Origin: Fidelibacterota bacterium
GTDB taxonomy: Bacteria > Fidelibacterota > UBA2242 > JAFGTP01
Reading direction: 5' to 3'
DNA: 64,000 bases
NCBI GenBank assembly: GCA_016934035.1
Contig: JAFGTP010000040.1
Location: forward strand, 124,001-188,000
The notes under the pieces were generated by a model, which worked only from the letters and a program-made list of their open reading frames with translations, had not been told where the DNA came from and made no database searches. Of the stretch, positions 51,416-60,348 are shown piece by piece (position 1 is the first letter of the stretch; the number at the start of each line of letters is the position of its first letter). Made by a program: the position numbers and the translations under genes.

Positions 51416-52420
51416 TTATGTTGATTGCCTCTTGATGAGTTCCGTTGGTATAATTTTATGTATGATTGTTTGTTTATTATTTTTAATGCTGTCTAACAGC
51501 AGTTCAGCCGCAACTTTGCCAATATCGTAAGCCGATTGATTGACTGTTGTCAAAGAGGGTTCGATCATGGCGCCGGTGGGATTGTTGCTAAAGCCGGCCA
51601 GGGCAATATCATCGGGAATTTTCAAACCGGTTTTTTTGATTTCCTGAAAGGCGCCAAAGGCCACCGGGTCGGTAACTGCAAAAATGGCATCCGGTTTAAC
51701 CTTGCATCTCTTATATAATGTTAAAAAACCGACCTTGCCGTCTTCTTCATTTAGGCCATTTTCAACGACCAATTCCGGGTCAAAGGGAACTTTGTTGTAT
51801 TCAAGAGCTGCCTTGTAACCTAAAAATCGCTGCTGGGCTATTTGCAGATTTGAAAACCCTGCCAGATGAGCAATACGCCTGTAACCTTTTTCCACCAAAA
51901 ATTGGACTAAATCAAAAGCGGCCTGGTAATCATTGGTAGAGACGCTGGAAGCCGGTATTACAGAACAGATTCGGTCAAAGAAAACCAGAGGTATTTTGTT
52001 ATCAAGGACCTGTAAAAAATGGTCAAAGTGTTTTGTTCTTTCGGAAATGGAAACCATTAATCCGGCAATTCTTTGCTGAATCAGGGTTTCAACATTACGA
52101 ACCTCGTTTTCATAATTTTCATTGGACTGGCAGATGAGGATGTTGTATCGGGCTTTTTCCATGACGTCGGAAATGCCGGCCATAATCTCGGCAAAGAAAA
52201 CATGCCTTACCTGAGGTACCAGAACACCGATAATATTGGATTGACCTCGCTGTAAACTCTGGGCGATAATATTGGGCCTGTATTTCAGTTCCCTGGCGGT
52301 TTTTCTGACAATTTCTCTGGTCCTGACGCTGACCTCGGGGTGATCGCTCAGGGCCCTGGAAACGGTTGATGTCGATAAATTGAGTTTATTAGCGATGTCT
52401 GTGATGGTGATTTTCGACAA
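51416..52420 (-). CDS. LacI-family transcriptional regulator
   Basis: A 334-residue regulator. The N-terminal HTH (ITITDIANKLNLSTSTVSRALSD) and hinge helix (RPNIIAQSLQRGQSN) lead into a periplasmic-binding-protein-like ligand domain (about 60-334). The start is TTG at 52420 behind AAGGAAT. It is the first gene of the run lacI-GPH-GH130-GH94-GH9-GH94. I infer that it responds to an oligosaccharide and represses this operon from the operator upstream of its own start. Confidence 0.93.
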   Translation of the reverse strand: MSKITITDIANKLNLSTSTVSRALSDHPEVSVRTREIVRKTARELKYRPNIIAQSLQRGQSNIIGVLVPQVRHVFFAEIMAGISDVMEKARYNILICQSNENYENEVRNVETLIQQRIAGLMVSISERTKHFDHFLQVLDNKIPLVFFDRICSVIPASSVSTNDYQAAFDLVQFLVEKGYRRIAHLAGFSNLQIAQQRFLGYKAALEYNKVPFDPELVVENGLNEEDGKVGFLTLYKRCKVKPDAIFAVTDPVAFGAFQEIKKTGLKIPDDIALAGFSNNPTGAMIEPSLTTVNQSAYDIGKVAAELLLDSIKNNKQTIIHKIIPTELIKRQST

Positions 52421-52459
52421 GTTTAAAATTCCTTTATTTTTGCGGCGACAAACAGTTTT

Positions 52460-52473
52460 CGGGAACGTTTGCG
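52460..52473. promoter_or_regulatory. Candidate LacI-type operator
   Basis: CGGGAACGTTTGCG is a near-palindrome centred on CG, with 5 of 7 half-site matches, as LacI-family operators usually are. It lies 40 bp before the regulator start. On the minus strand a TATACA -10-like box precedes it directly, so binding would block initiation. Confidence 0.45.
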
Positions 52474-52584
52474 ATGTATAAAATAAAACTTTTTATCGGG
52501 TTTTGCACGAAAAATTTTTATAGGATTTTTTCCTGATCTGAAAAAATTTTGACAAAGTTTCTACCAATTTTTGATATCTGAAAG

Positions 52585-52644
52585 GGCCCAAAACAATTGT
52601 CCGGCGGCTATTCGATAATCAATCTTTTTGAAGGGTTTTGGGCC
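52585..52644 (-). terminator. Possible terminator after the second GH5 gene
   Basis: GGCCCAAAAC and GTTTTGGGCC form a perfect 10-bp stem with a 40-nt loop, beginning 12 bp past the GH5 stop. The minus-strand tail is CTTTC only, so termination is uncertain. Confidence 0.4.
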
Positions 52645-52656
52645 TGTCGATCTTAT

Positions 52657-53622
52657 TTATGGATTATAAACCCTGAATTTTTCGCGATTTAATTTTCCTG
52701 ATTCCTTGAGGTCTTCCTCATTCCAGTTACCGTCGGAAGCTGAGCTGGGATAGAGTACAGAACAGCTTTCATCTTTGTCCGCTAGAGACCATGTGACCCA
52801 GCTGATTTTGTGTTTTTCCATCCAGTCGATCCAGGCATCAAATTCAGCAAAGTCCAGAGGGCCATCACCCGAGGCTTCCATACTGGCGCATTCCGATACA
52901 AAAAGTGGCAGACCTTTGGCCAGGGCATAGTCCCCACGCTCCCGCAACCATTGTTTATGAGTGCGGGCATAAAAGTGCAGACTGTACATGATATTGTCAA
53001 ATCCTGTGAGCGGGTCATCAGCCGCAAGATGAACATCCTGGTCCCAGTGGGGACTGCCTACCAGAATGATATTATCCGGATCAAACTGCCGGATTGCTTG
53101 AATAATTTCCATGGAATAGGCTTTCACTTCTTCCCAGGAATTGTGAACCGGTTCATTAAAAATCTCGTAGATGATGTGGGGGTGGTGACCATATTTTTTT
53201 GCCATTTTGGAGAAAAAATCAACAGCTTCTTCCCTGAATATCTGATGAGAATGCCAATCAATGATGACATAAATATCCTCATTGATTGCCCCATTGATGA
53301 CAGCCTCAATTTTTTCAAGGCTAAAATCAGGATTTTGAAAATAGGCGTTTTCGCTATTGACACCGACGCCCAGGGCTGTTCTGACGACAGTCACCTTCCA
53401 GTCTTCTTTCAGCCATTTTACTGTGCCTTCATTATAAAATCGAGGCCACCAGTTGTGCCATCCATAACTCAAACCACGCAGAACTATCGGGTCGCCTGTT
53501 CTGTTGACGAGCTGAACCCCTTTGACCTGCAATTGTCCATTGGTCTCAACAAAACCTTTTTCACAAGATGTTAGAGATAACACTATAATCATAGTGGATA
53601 TCAATATTTTGGTTTTCATCAT
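52657..53622 (-). CDS. GH5 endoglucanase, lipoprotein
   Basis: A 321-residue lipoprotein (LSLTSC). The single GH5 barrel starts KGVQLVNRTGDPIVLRGLSYGWHNWWP, the pattern of subfamily 2. The acid/base Glu157 is in YEIFNEP and the nucleophile Glu244 in FVSECAS; SLHFYA and WVTWSLADK complete the site. It would cut beta-1,4-glucan at the cell surface or in the periplasm. It is not closely similar to the other GH5 (34485-35564). Transcribed 23 bp after the SSS symporter, it likely supplies that transporter. Confidence 0.92.
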   Translation of the reverse strand: MMKTKILISTMIIVLSLTSCEKGFVETNGQLQVKGVQLVNRTGDPIVLRGLSYGWHNWWPRFYNEGTVKWLKEDWKVTVVRTALGVGVNSENAYFQNPDFSLEKIEAVINGAINEDIYVIIDWHSHQIFREEAVDFFSKMAKKYGHHPHIIYEIFNEPVHNSWEEVKAYSMEIIQAIRQFDPDNIILVGSPHWDQDVHLAADDPLTGFDNIMYSLHFYARTHKQWLRERGDYALAKGLPLFVSECASMEASGDGPLDFAEFDAWIDWMEKHKISWVTWSLADKDESCSVLYPSSASDGNWNEEDLKESGKLNREKFRVYNP

Positions 53623-53645
53623 GTTTGCTCTCCTGTTTTAATGGG

Positions 53646-55490
53646 CTAATATCCTTCACCGATAATTTTGTCGAACCAGTTCTTTTTGAGAAAAACCGAA
53701 GTCAATCCAATAATTACCAGGCAAATGATGAAATAAATCCATTGCAGCGTTACCAGGTAAAGAGGCATGGCCACCAAGGCTGTCTGCCAAATAATCCCGA
53801 CAAATATATTGACCATGTCCCGTTTAAAGTGACTGTCATTGACAAATCCAGGATTTTCTGCCAGGACCAGGTCGTGGACCGGTTTCCAGAATCCCCAGGG
53901 GCGCACTGATTTATAGAAACTTTTCAGCGTTTCCTGATCAGCAGGCGGGGTCATTTTTGTGGCAATAATACAACCAATTATGGATATGATCAGTGTGATT
54001 GGAAAATAATACAGCTGATAGGCACCGGGAATAATTTTGGCAAAAATCAGGGCTGGAACCAATCCGAAAACCATTCCCCAGAAATAACCGTGGCCGTTGA
54101 AGCGCCACCAGTACCATTTCAAAATATTGGAGGCCATGTAAGCGCCCCAAAGCCCGCTGACAATCCATTTCAAAACAGAGTCAATATTTTGGGCCATGAC
54201 CCCTAGGACCATGGATATGGCCACGAGGATGATTCCGAACAATTGGCTCATTCTGGCGATTTGTTTGCCGCTGGATTTTGGATTAATATATTTCAGATAA
54301 ATATCATTGACGATATAGGCCTGGCCGGCATTGAGTGTACCGGAAAAGGTTGAGACAAAAGCGGCAGATAGGCCAGCTATCATGAGGCCCAGTAAACCGA
54401 CCGGAACAAATTCATTCATGGCTGAGGGCAGAATCTGCTCGAAATCGATTTTTCCGCCAACAATCAGGTTCATTCGATCATAGAATAACAGGCCTAAAAC
54501 AATAAAACCGGCGATCATCATATAGCGAAAAGGCATTAAAATGACGGAAACGGAACCGCTCATCATGGCAGCTTCTTTGGGGTTTCTGGCCGAAAGGATT
54601 TTCTGCATATCGTAATTGGGTGCAGGCCCGGCAAGGGATACCAGCAGGCCTTTGAATACCATCATCATCATAAAAACAGCAAAGAGCGAGTAGCCGTCGG
54701 ATTCAATGACAGCATTGACCTCATTGATAATATGAGTCCAGTCAAGATTGAGGCGAATGCCAGCAAAAGGATTGAGCCAGCCATCGGGAACATTGAGGTG
54801 CCCCACTGAACTTAATTTGACCATGGCAATAATGCCGACAACGATCGCAGAAATTGTAATGATAGCGTACTGTATGACATCGGCCCATACAATACCGGAC
54901 ATCCCGCCGACCAAACTGTAGACAGTGGCAATTAGAGTAAAAACAACGCCATAGACATGCGGGATATATTCCGCAGGAATGATATTGGGATCAAAATGAA
55001 AGAGGTTTGCCAGAAAATCCCAGGGCAGGAATATCATGAGAAATTTTCCCAGGCCGATAAAGCCGTAAGCCAAAAATCCCAGGCAACTGATCAATGCGAA
55101 GATGACAACAATGATGTGAGAGAGTTTTGTGCCCTGACTATCGCCGAACCGGGTCTTGAGCCATTCGGCGCCGGTGGTCACACCGGATCGTCTCAGCCAC
55201 ATGGATAAATAGACCATCAGAAAAATCTGGTTGAAAACAGGCCAGAGCCAGGGTATCCAGATGGATTTTAATCCGTAAATGAAACCGATGGTGACCAGCC
55301 ACATGGTCCCGGAAATGTCCAGCATACCGGATGCATTGGAAAGTCCCAGCATGTACCAGGGTAGCCGATTGCCACCCAGCAGGTACTCTTTTTCCCCCTG
55401 CTCTGCCCGTTTTTTCATCATAAAGCCAATGACTGTAATGGTGGCGATATAAAGCAGAATGATAAGAAAATCAATCAGTTGCAATTTCAT
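53646..55490 (-). CDS. Sodium:solute symporter (SSS family)
   Basis: I start at ATG 55490 behind GAGGAG, giving 614 residues; the ORF-track N-terminal 13 residues lack a ribosome site. About 14 membrane helices are visible. YLLGGNRLPWYMLGLSNASGMLD (about 36-58) and GLMIAGLSAAFVSTFSGTLNAG are the SSS signatures, including the sodium-site serines and alanine. These carriers take up sugars, amino acids or vitamins with Na+. The following GH5 gene points to a sugar, such as glucose or cello-oligosaccharide. Confidence 0.9.
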   Translation of the reverse strand: MKLQLIDFLIILLYIATITVIGFMMKKRAEQGEKEYLLGGNRLPWYMLGLSNASGMLDISGTMWLVTIGFIYGLKSIWIPWLWPVFNQIFLMVYLSMWLRRSGVTTGAEWLKTRFGDSQGTKLSHIIVVIFALISCLGFLAYGFIGLGKFLMIFLPWDFLANLFHFDPNIIPAEYIPHVYGVVFTLIATVYSLVGGMSGIVWADVIQYAIITISAIVVGIIAMVKLSSVGHLNVPDGWLNPFAGIRLNLDWTHIINEVNAVIESDGYSLFAVFMMMMVFKGLLVSLAGPAPNYDMQKILSARNPKEAAMMSGSVSVILMPFRYMMIAGFIVLGLLFYDRMNLIVGGKIDFEQILPSAMNEFVPVGLLGLMIAGLSAAFVSTFSGTLNAGQAYIVNDIYLKYINPKSSGKQIARMSQLFGIILVAISMVLGVMAQNIDSVLKWIVSGLWGAYMASNILKWYWWRFNGHGYFWGMVFGLVPALIFAKIIPGAYQLYYFPITLIISIIGCIIATKMTPPADQETLKSFYKSVRPWGFWKPVHDLVLAENPGFVNDSHFKRDMVNIFVGIIWQTALVAMPLYLVTLQWIYFIICLVIIGLTSVFLKKNWFDKIIGEGY

Positions 55491-55618
55491 TTGGTACTCC
55501 TCAATGTTAATTTTCCCTCTTATTCTCAAGAATTTTGACTAATCTAATGATAAGAAAAATTAAATGAAATAAAAATAAAGAATTGTACATAACAGTTGAA
55601 AATTCCAGAGGAGATATA

Positions 55619-55804
55619 ATGGATTTTACCAATCCTCATATTGGATATCTGAAAAAATCTGGGCGGTATCAAAATGTACTGGAAGGGGCTATTGAAAGGA
55701 TCACAAAAAGAAATTTTTTTAAATTAAAAATTCAAATAAGCTTGTTTGGGGGAAGATTTGTAATCAGAATGACTTATTGGGAAATTTCTTTTGTGAAATT
55801 TTAA
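55619..55804 (+). CDS. Small uncharacterised protein (61 aa)
   Basis: The ATG at 55619 follows a perfect AGAGGAG. The 61 residues (MDFTNPHIGYLKKSGRY...) are basic with alternating hydrophobic positions and no signal peptide. The upstream codons of the ORF track are ignored. I recognise no family. A good ribosome site in a short intergenic space is the main support. Confidence 0.4.
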   Translation: MDFTNPHIGYLKKSGRYQNVLEGAIERITKRNFFKLKIQISLFGGRFVIRMTYWEISFVKF

Positions 55805-55805
55805 A

Positions 55806-55848
55806 CCACAGCTGCGCTTCCAATAAAGTTGTGAAAACGCAGCTGTGG
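55806..55848 (-). terminator. Terminator after the DUF6515-like gene
   Basis: CCACAGCTGCG and CGCAGCTGTGG form a perfect 11-bp stem, loop 21 nt, followed on the minus strand by TTTAAAATTT. It lies 8 bp past the stop of the minus-strand gene and also ends the small plus-strand ORF. Confidence 0.65.
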
Positions 55849-55855
55849 GTCAGGA

Positions 55856-56227
55856 CTATACACCAACCGGTTTTTTTACAACCATGTAAATTTTTTTGAC
55901 AGGATCAAAGTGATAATAGGTATTTCTGTAATGGAAATATTTCCGGCCGTTAATGTGTAAAACAATATGATCGGCTGGTAAATTACTGATACAGAGACCT
56001 ATGGGTGCTGATATTACTTTAAAGCCGCTGACACCTTTTCGGTAAAAAAGGCCATTGTGGAAATATATCTTGCTGCTGCCGTGGATCAGGGTCTTGTACC
56101 CGGATGGCAGGGTGCGAATGCGTACCACTTTGGCATGGGGCCCGAAATAGGCCAAGGATTCGGACGGAATACTCATTATTACAAAAGAAAAAACAAGGAC
56201 AATGAGAAATTTTTTTGATTTAACCAT
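55856..56227 (-). CDS. Secreted DUF6515-like protein
   Basis: A 123-residue protein with a signal peptide (about 1-26, ending ESLAY). The mature chain has the repeated pattern LPSGYKTLIHGSSKIYFHNGLFYRK and LPADHIVLHINGRKYFHYRNTYYHF, a tandem beta unit seen in DUF6515-type envelope proteins of unknown role. It stands alone with its own terminator. Confidence 0.7.
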   Translation of the reverse strand: MVKSKKFLIVLVFSFVIMSIPSESLAYFGPHAKVVRIRTLPSGYKTLIHGSSKIYFHNGLFYRKGVSGFKVISAPIGLCISNLPADHIVLHINGRKYFHYRNTYYHFDPVKKIYMVVKKPVGV

Positions 56228-56359
56228 GATAACATCTCCCTAAATAATTAAACATTTCAAAATTCTTTACTGAGACAGCCAAAGTTTTTCAATGTTAAAG
56301 GGAAAAATGCAAGGTTAAATGAACTTGTGACAGAGCTCACAAATTTAACACGGATAAGT

Positions 56360-56803
56360 TTATTTCGCTTCCTCGTACATTCGATAGTGAGTTTCTGACA
56401 TCCCCAGTTTTTCATAGGTTTTCCGGGCGATGAAATTTTCTTTTTCCACATAGAGCCGAAAGCCGCAGACCTTCTCCGATTCTGATAATTTTTTGACGTG
56501 ATGATAAAGAGAGGAATACACCCCCTGGCGGCGGAATTCTTTTTCAACATAAACTGACTGTATCCACCAGAAAAAGCCATTGCGCCAATCGCTCCATTCA
56601 GTGGTGACCATCAGTGAACCGGCGATTTTACCATCAATTTCAGCCATCAGGTAGAATCCCAGGCATGGATTTTGGATCATCGTTTCAACCCCTTTGGTGA
56701 TGATTTCTTTGTGAAGTGATTTGTTTTCTGTTTCCAGTGCCATATTGATGTTGAAGCGGGCAATGGTGTCAATGTCTTTTTCATTTGCTTTTCTAATTTC
56801 CAT
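56360..56803 (-). CDS. GNAT family acetyltransferase
   Basis: A 147-residue GNAT. WWIQSVYVEKEFRRQGVYSSLYHHVKKL (about 80-107) is the acetyl-CoA motif A (RxxGxY), preceded by GSLMVTTEWSDWRNG and followed by NFIARKTYEKLGM. Acceptor unknown. It is divergent from the transglutaminase gene next to it. Confidence 0.9.
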   Translation of the reverse strand: MEIRKANEKDIDTIARFNINMALETENKSLHKEIITKGVETMIQNPCLGFYLMAEIDGKIAGSLMVTTEWSDWRNGFFWWIQSVYVEKEFRRQGVYSSLYHHVKKLSESEKVCGFRLYVEKENFIARKTYEKLGMSETHYRMYEEAK

Positions 56804-56913
56804 ATTAATCGACCTTTTTGTTTTATTATGACTTGATTTTGTGTTATTTTACTGTTAATTCGATTAAACAACAATCAAATATAATTGCTTCAAATTTTAA
56901 AAAGGAACATCAA

Positions 56914-58203
56914 ATGAAAAAGTTTTTAGTTTTAATTTTTTTAACGATAATCCTGACAGGGTGTCAGTCAAAATACGCCGGTGTCCCCAGGTTCTATGAA
57001 AAACTATTGGATCGGGCCTTTGTCAAGGCAGGTGAGAATGCCTCGGAAATGATGACTGCCCTGGCGCAGACGCCCATGGAACAAAAGGAAGCAATGGCCT
57101 TTCTCATCAGTTATATGCCGGAGATGGATTTAAAGAGTTTGCCTGCTGATTTTTTATTGGAAAACGTGGAATACGCCTATAGAGCACGTGCGAAATTTCC
57201 CTGGTGTGCCGCTTTGCCGGATTCTGTTTTTTTCAATGAAGTTTTGCCTTATGCCAATATATCGGAAGAACGGGAGATGTGGCGAAAGGACTTTTACAAC
57301 CGGTTCTCCAAATATGTGGAAAATACCGATGATATGCTGAAAGCAATTTTTATCATTGCCGATACAATCAACGAAGAAACCGGTGTGGAGTACAACACAA
57401 AACGTTCCCGTGTGGACATCAGTCCGCTAAAAGCCATTGAAGAAAAAATGGCCACCTGCACAGGCTTGTCCATCTTGCTGACAGATGTTTACCGTTCTGT
57501 TGGTATTCCTTCCCGTCTTGCCGGAACGCCGATGTGGACCAACTATAAAGGAAACCATACCTGGAGTGAAGTGCTGGTGAATGGCCAATGGCATTTCATC
57601 GAATATTACCCCGACACACTGGACCGGTCTTGGTTCAATGCTGATGCCGGCAAAGCTGATCCCGACAATCCATTGCATTGGATTTACGCCGTGTCCTATA
57701 AACCAACAGGAGAATTTTATTACGCCAGTGGCCTGTCAAACTATCTGGTGGGCAAAATTGATAAAGAGCTTCTTCCTGAAAGACTGCGAAAATATTATGA
57801 TCAGGAAAAACACGATCTGGTGAAATATGAAAAACCCTATGTTCACGGTGTGAATGTCACTCAGCGATATATTGATATTTATAAAAAGGATATGGAAAAA
57901 ATGGCCCTTGCCAATGATGAACTATGGGCTGGTTTTGTTGTTTTGAAAAATAAAAATGATCAATCAAGTCATTCCAGAATTAAATGCCGGGTGGAAGTCT
58001 ACCTGAACGATGAAATGGTCAATTTTGGTTATTCACCGAAAGAAACCGATGACCTGAACCAATTTCTGAAATTAAAACTGAAAAAGAACACCGATTATAA
58101 AATTATTGTGAAAAATGGCGAGCTGGAAAAGGACCATGTTACCGGTATTTCAACCCAGGAACCGGACGACCAGGAATTTAAAATCTTTTTAGGGTTGGAA
58201 TAG
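56914..58203 (+). CDS. Transglutaminase-like lipoprotein
   Basis: I use ATG 56914 behind AAAGGA, giving 429 residues with a lipobox (IILTGC, Cys17); the ORF-track start 32 codons earlier lacks a signal. A transglutaminase-like fold holds the triad Cys182 (ATCTGLS), His215 (GNHTWSE) and Asp234 (YYPD). Bacterial members are proteases or amidases rather than cross-linkers. A C-terminal beta domain (about 340-429) follows. It is likely anchored in the outer membrane and may act on envelope peptides. Confidence 0.88.
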   Translation: MKKFLVLIFLTIILTGCQSKYAGVPRFYEKLLDRAFVKAGENASEMMTALAQTPMEQKEAMAFLISYMPEMDLKSLPADFLLENVEYAYRARAKFPWCAALPDSVFFNEVLPYANISEEREMWRKDFYNRFSKYVENTDDMLKAIFIIADTINEETGVEYNTKRSRVDISPLKAIEEKMATCTGLSILLTDVYRSVGIPSRLAGTPMWTNYKGNHTWSEVLVNGQWHFIEYYPDTLDRSWFNADAGKADPDNPLHWIYAVSYKPTGEFYYASGLSNYLVGKIDKELLPERLRKYYDQEKHDLVKYEKPYVHGVNVTQRYIDIYKKDMEKMALANDELWAGFVVLKNKNDQSSHSRIKCRVEVYLNDEMVNFGYSPKETDDLNQFLKLKLKKNTDYKIIVKNGELEKDHVTGISTQEPDDQEFKIFLGLE

Positions 58204-58600
58204 TACAGGGGCCCTTTTGGATCATCGAAACAGGATGAAATCCCTGTGGCCCATTTTTCTTTTTGGCTGGGGCCAGGCAATGTAAACTCAACAATCTTAG
58301 AATTTGATTTGGGATAATTTAAATTTTTCTATCCTAACATTTTTTTGTTCACGCTTAATTCCATAAAAAATAAGTTTTTTTTAAAATCCTCAGGGCTTAT
58401 TTTTCCACTGGTAAAAAAAAGATTTGAATGAAAAACAAAATTCAAAATAATCAGATGAGGTACTCTGGCCGGACGACAAATGTTCTTCGGTCGTTTATCT
58501 GCGCCTGCTGATATTCTAAACAATATTCCCAATCGATATATTCTAAAGTCCCTGGATTTAATTCTGAGGCAAATTTTTATTTAAAAAAAGGAGAAAACCT
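58204..58600. other. Intergenic region, about 400 bp
   Basis: No gene is supported; the 61-aa and 67-aa minus frames have no ribosome site. Just past the transglutaminase stop, GGGCC, an ACAGG/CCTGT mini-stem and GGCCC precede ATTTTTCTTTTT, a possible terminator (about 58207-58262). The rest is AT-rich and should contain the cysteine synthase promoter. Confidence 0.4.
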
Positions 58601-59494
58601 ATGGTCCATGCCAATATTTTACAGACTATCGGGAGAACACCCTTGGTAAAAATCAACAATATGATCTATAAACCGGGCGTCAATATTTATGCAAAACTGG
58701 AAGGTTTCAATCCCACCGGAAGCATCAAAGACAGGATTGCCTGGCGAATGATCCAGCAGGCCGAAAATGCAGGCGTGCTGACCCGGGACAAGGTTATCAT
58801 AGAACCCACATCCGGCAATACCGGAATCGGACTGGCCATGATTGGGGCGGCCAGGGGATATCAGGTGGTAATCGTCATGAGCGAAGGGGTCAGTGAAGAG
58901 CGTCGCAAAATTCTGCGGGCTTTCGGAGCCGAAGTGGTGTTGACAGAAAAAAAATATGGAACTGACGGAGCGATATGCAGGGCGAAAATGATGGTGGCTA
59001 CAGAGCCGGATAAATATTTTTTCCCGAACCAGTTTTCAAATGAATACAACAAAATTGCCCATTACAAGGCTACCAGCCAGGAAATTTGGGAACAAACCAA
59101 TGGCGAGATTGATTATTTTGTATCATCAATCGGGACTTCCGGCACTATTATGGGCGTTGGCAAGGCGCTGAAAGAAAATAAACCATCGATCAAAATCGTC
59201 TGCGCCTATCCTGAAAAAAACCATTATATACAAGGTTTGAAAAACATGGAAGAAGCCCTGGTACCTGAAATCTATGAGCCGGATCAGATTGACGAGAACA
59301 TCGTTGTCAGTTCTGAAGAAAGCTTTGAAGTGGCGCGTCGAATTGTGAGAAACGAAGGTATATTCGTCGGCATGAGCAGTGGTGCTGCGATGCTGGCTGC
59401 AATGAAACTCAGTGAAAAAATCAGCCGGGGAAATATTGTGGTGATTTTCCCTGACCGTGGTGATAAATATTTAAGCACCGGTTTGTTTGGGTAG
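58601..59494 (+). CDS. Cysteine synthase (O-acetylserine sulfhydrylase)
   Basis: A 297-residue fold-type II PLP enzyme. Lys43 in GSIKDRIA binds PLP, PTSGNTGIGLA binds substrate carboxylate, and GTSGTIMG binds the phosphate. SSGAAMLAAMKL and FPDRGDKYLSTGLF complete the family pattern. It makes cysteine from O-acetylserine and sulfide. The AAAAAAAGGAG site is strong. CysM-type length suggests it might also accept thiosulfate, but that is not decidable here. Confidence 0.93.
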   Translation: MVHANILQTIGRTPLVKINNMIYKPGVNIYAKLEGFNPTGSIKDRIAWRMIQQAENAGVLTRDKVIIEPTSGNTGIGLAMIGAARGYQVVIVMSEGVSEERRKILRAFGAEVVLTEKKYGTDGAICRAKMMVATEPDKYFFPNQFSNEYNKIAHYKATSQEIWEQTNGEIDYFVSSIGTSGTIMGVGKALKENKPSIKIVCAYPEKNHYIQGLKNMEEALVPEIYEPDQIDENIVVSSEESFEVARRIVRNEGIFVGMSSGAAMLAAMKLSEKISRGNIVVIFPDRGDKYLSTGLFG

Positions 59495-59558
59495 GTCCAT
59501 TGTCAATAGTTGCAGAGGGTAGGGCCTTCCTGATATTTTGAACTGATCAATGGTGCAC

Positions 59559-60218
59559 TCACAGATGATTGATCAAATCCATGGGATAAGAGATGATGAT
59601 TTTAGCCCCGTTTTTTACCAATTCTTCCCTTTCCCTGAATCCCCAAAGGACGCCAACACCAACCATGCCGGCGCTGAGGGCTGTCTGCATATCGATACCT
59701 GAGTCCCCGATGAAAAGCATCTGCCCGGGAGCGGTCCTCAATTTTTTACACATGTCCAGGGCGACCTTCGGATTTGGTTTTTTCTCTTCTTCAGTGGATA
59801 AGCCGGCAACGATTTCGAAGCAATCAGGTAACAATCTCCGGACAATTTTTTGGGTAAATTCATCGGCTTTGTTTGATAGTATGCAGAGTTTCAGGTTGCG
59901 TGATTTCATTTCTTCTATCAAAGATGTTATGCCGGCATAGGGTCTTGTCTGGACCGTACAATGCTCACGGTACAGAGCCACCATTTGGTCATAAACATTT
60001 TTTATGGTCCGATCATCCCGAACGGTTTCAGGCAGAGAAACTCGTACCAGATTCATAATTCCTTTCCCCAGAAAATTTTTGTAGGCTTCTACAGAATGAT
60101 TTGGAAAATGATGGGTAAGCAATATGTGATTCATGGAATCTGCCAAATCTTCCAGAGAATTTACCAGGGTACCATCCAAATCAAAAATTGCACCTTTTAT
60201 ATTCAGGTCAGTATTCAA
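59559..60218 (-). CDS. HAD-family phosphatase (phosphoglycolate phosphatase-like)
   Basis: The TTG at 60218 lies 5 bp after AAAGGAG and gives (M)NTDLNIKGAIFDLDGTLVNS and 219 residues; the ORF-track start at 60275 lacks such a site. HAD motif I is DLDGTL, motif II CILSNKADE, motif III in the KPNPKV region, and motif IV FIGDSGIDMQTA, where the acidic pair is visible. The cap is helical (C1), as in Gph/PGP. It removes phosphate from small organic esters such as 2-phosphoglycolate. Confidence 0.85.
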   Translation of the reverse strand: MNTDLNIKGAIFDLDGTLVNSLEDLADSMNHILLTHHFPNHSVEAYKNFLGKGIMNLVRVSLPETVRDDRTIKNVYDQMVALYREHCTVQTRPYAGITSLIEEMKSRNLKLCILSNKADEFTQKIVRRLLPDCFEIVAGLSTEEEKKPNPKVALDMCKKLRTAPGQMLFIGDSGIDMQTALSAGMVGVGVLWGFREREELVKNGAKIIISYPMDLINHL

Positions 60219-60348
60219 ATATTTCTCCTTTGACAATGGAAAACCGGTTTGCAAACTGATGGAGTCAATTGACATTCAGGTTTGACTGCTAGCAGAAGCA
60301 CTGTGATTTTGGGTTTTTGAAGAAAAACCGGATGGGACGAGGAATGAA

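Noticed and set aside
52810-53574. 254-aa plus-strand ORF
   Set aside because: Antisense to the GH5 gene whose catalytic Glu residues are intact.
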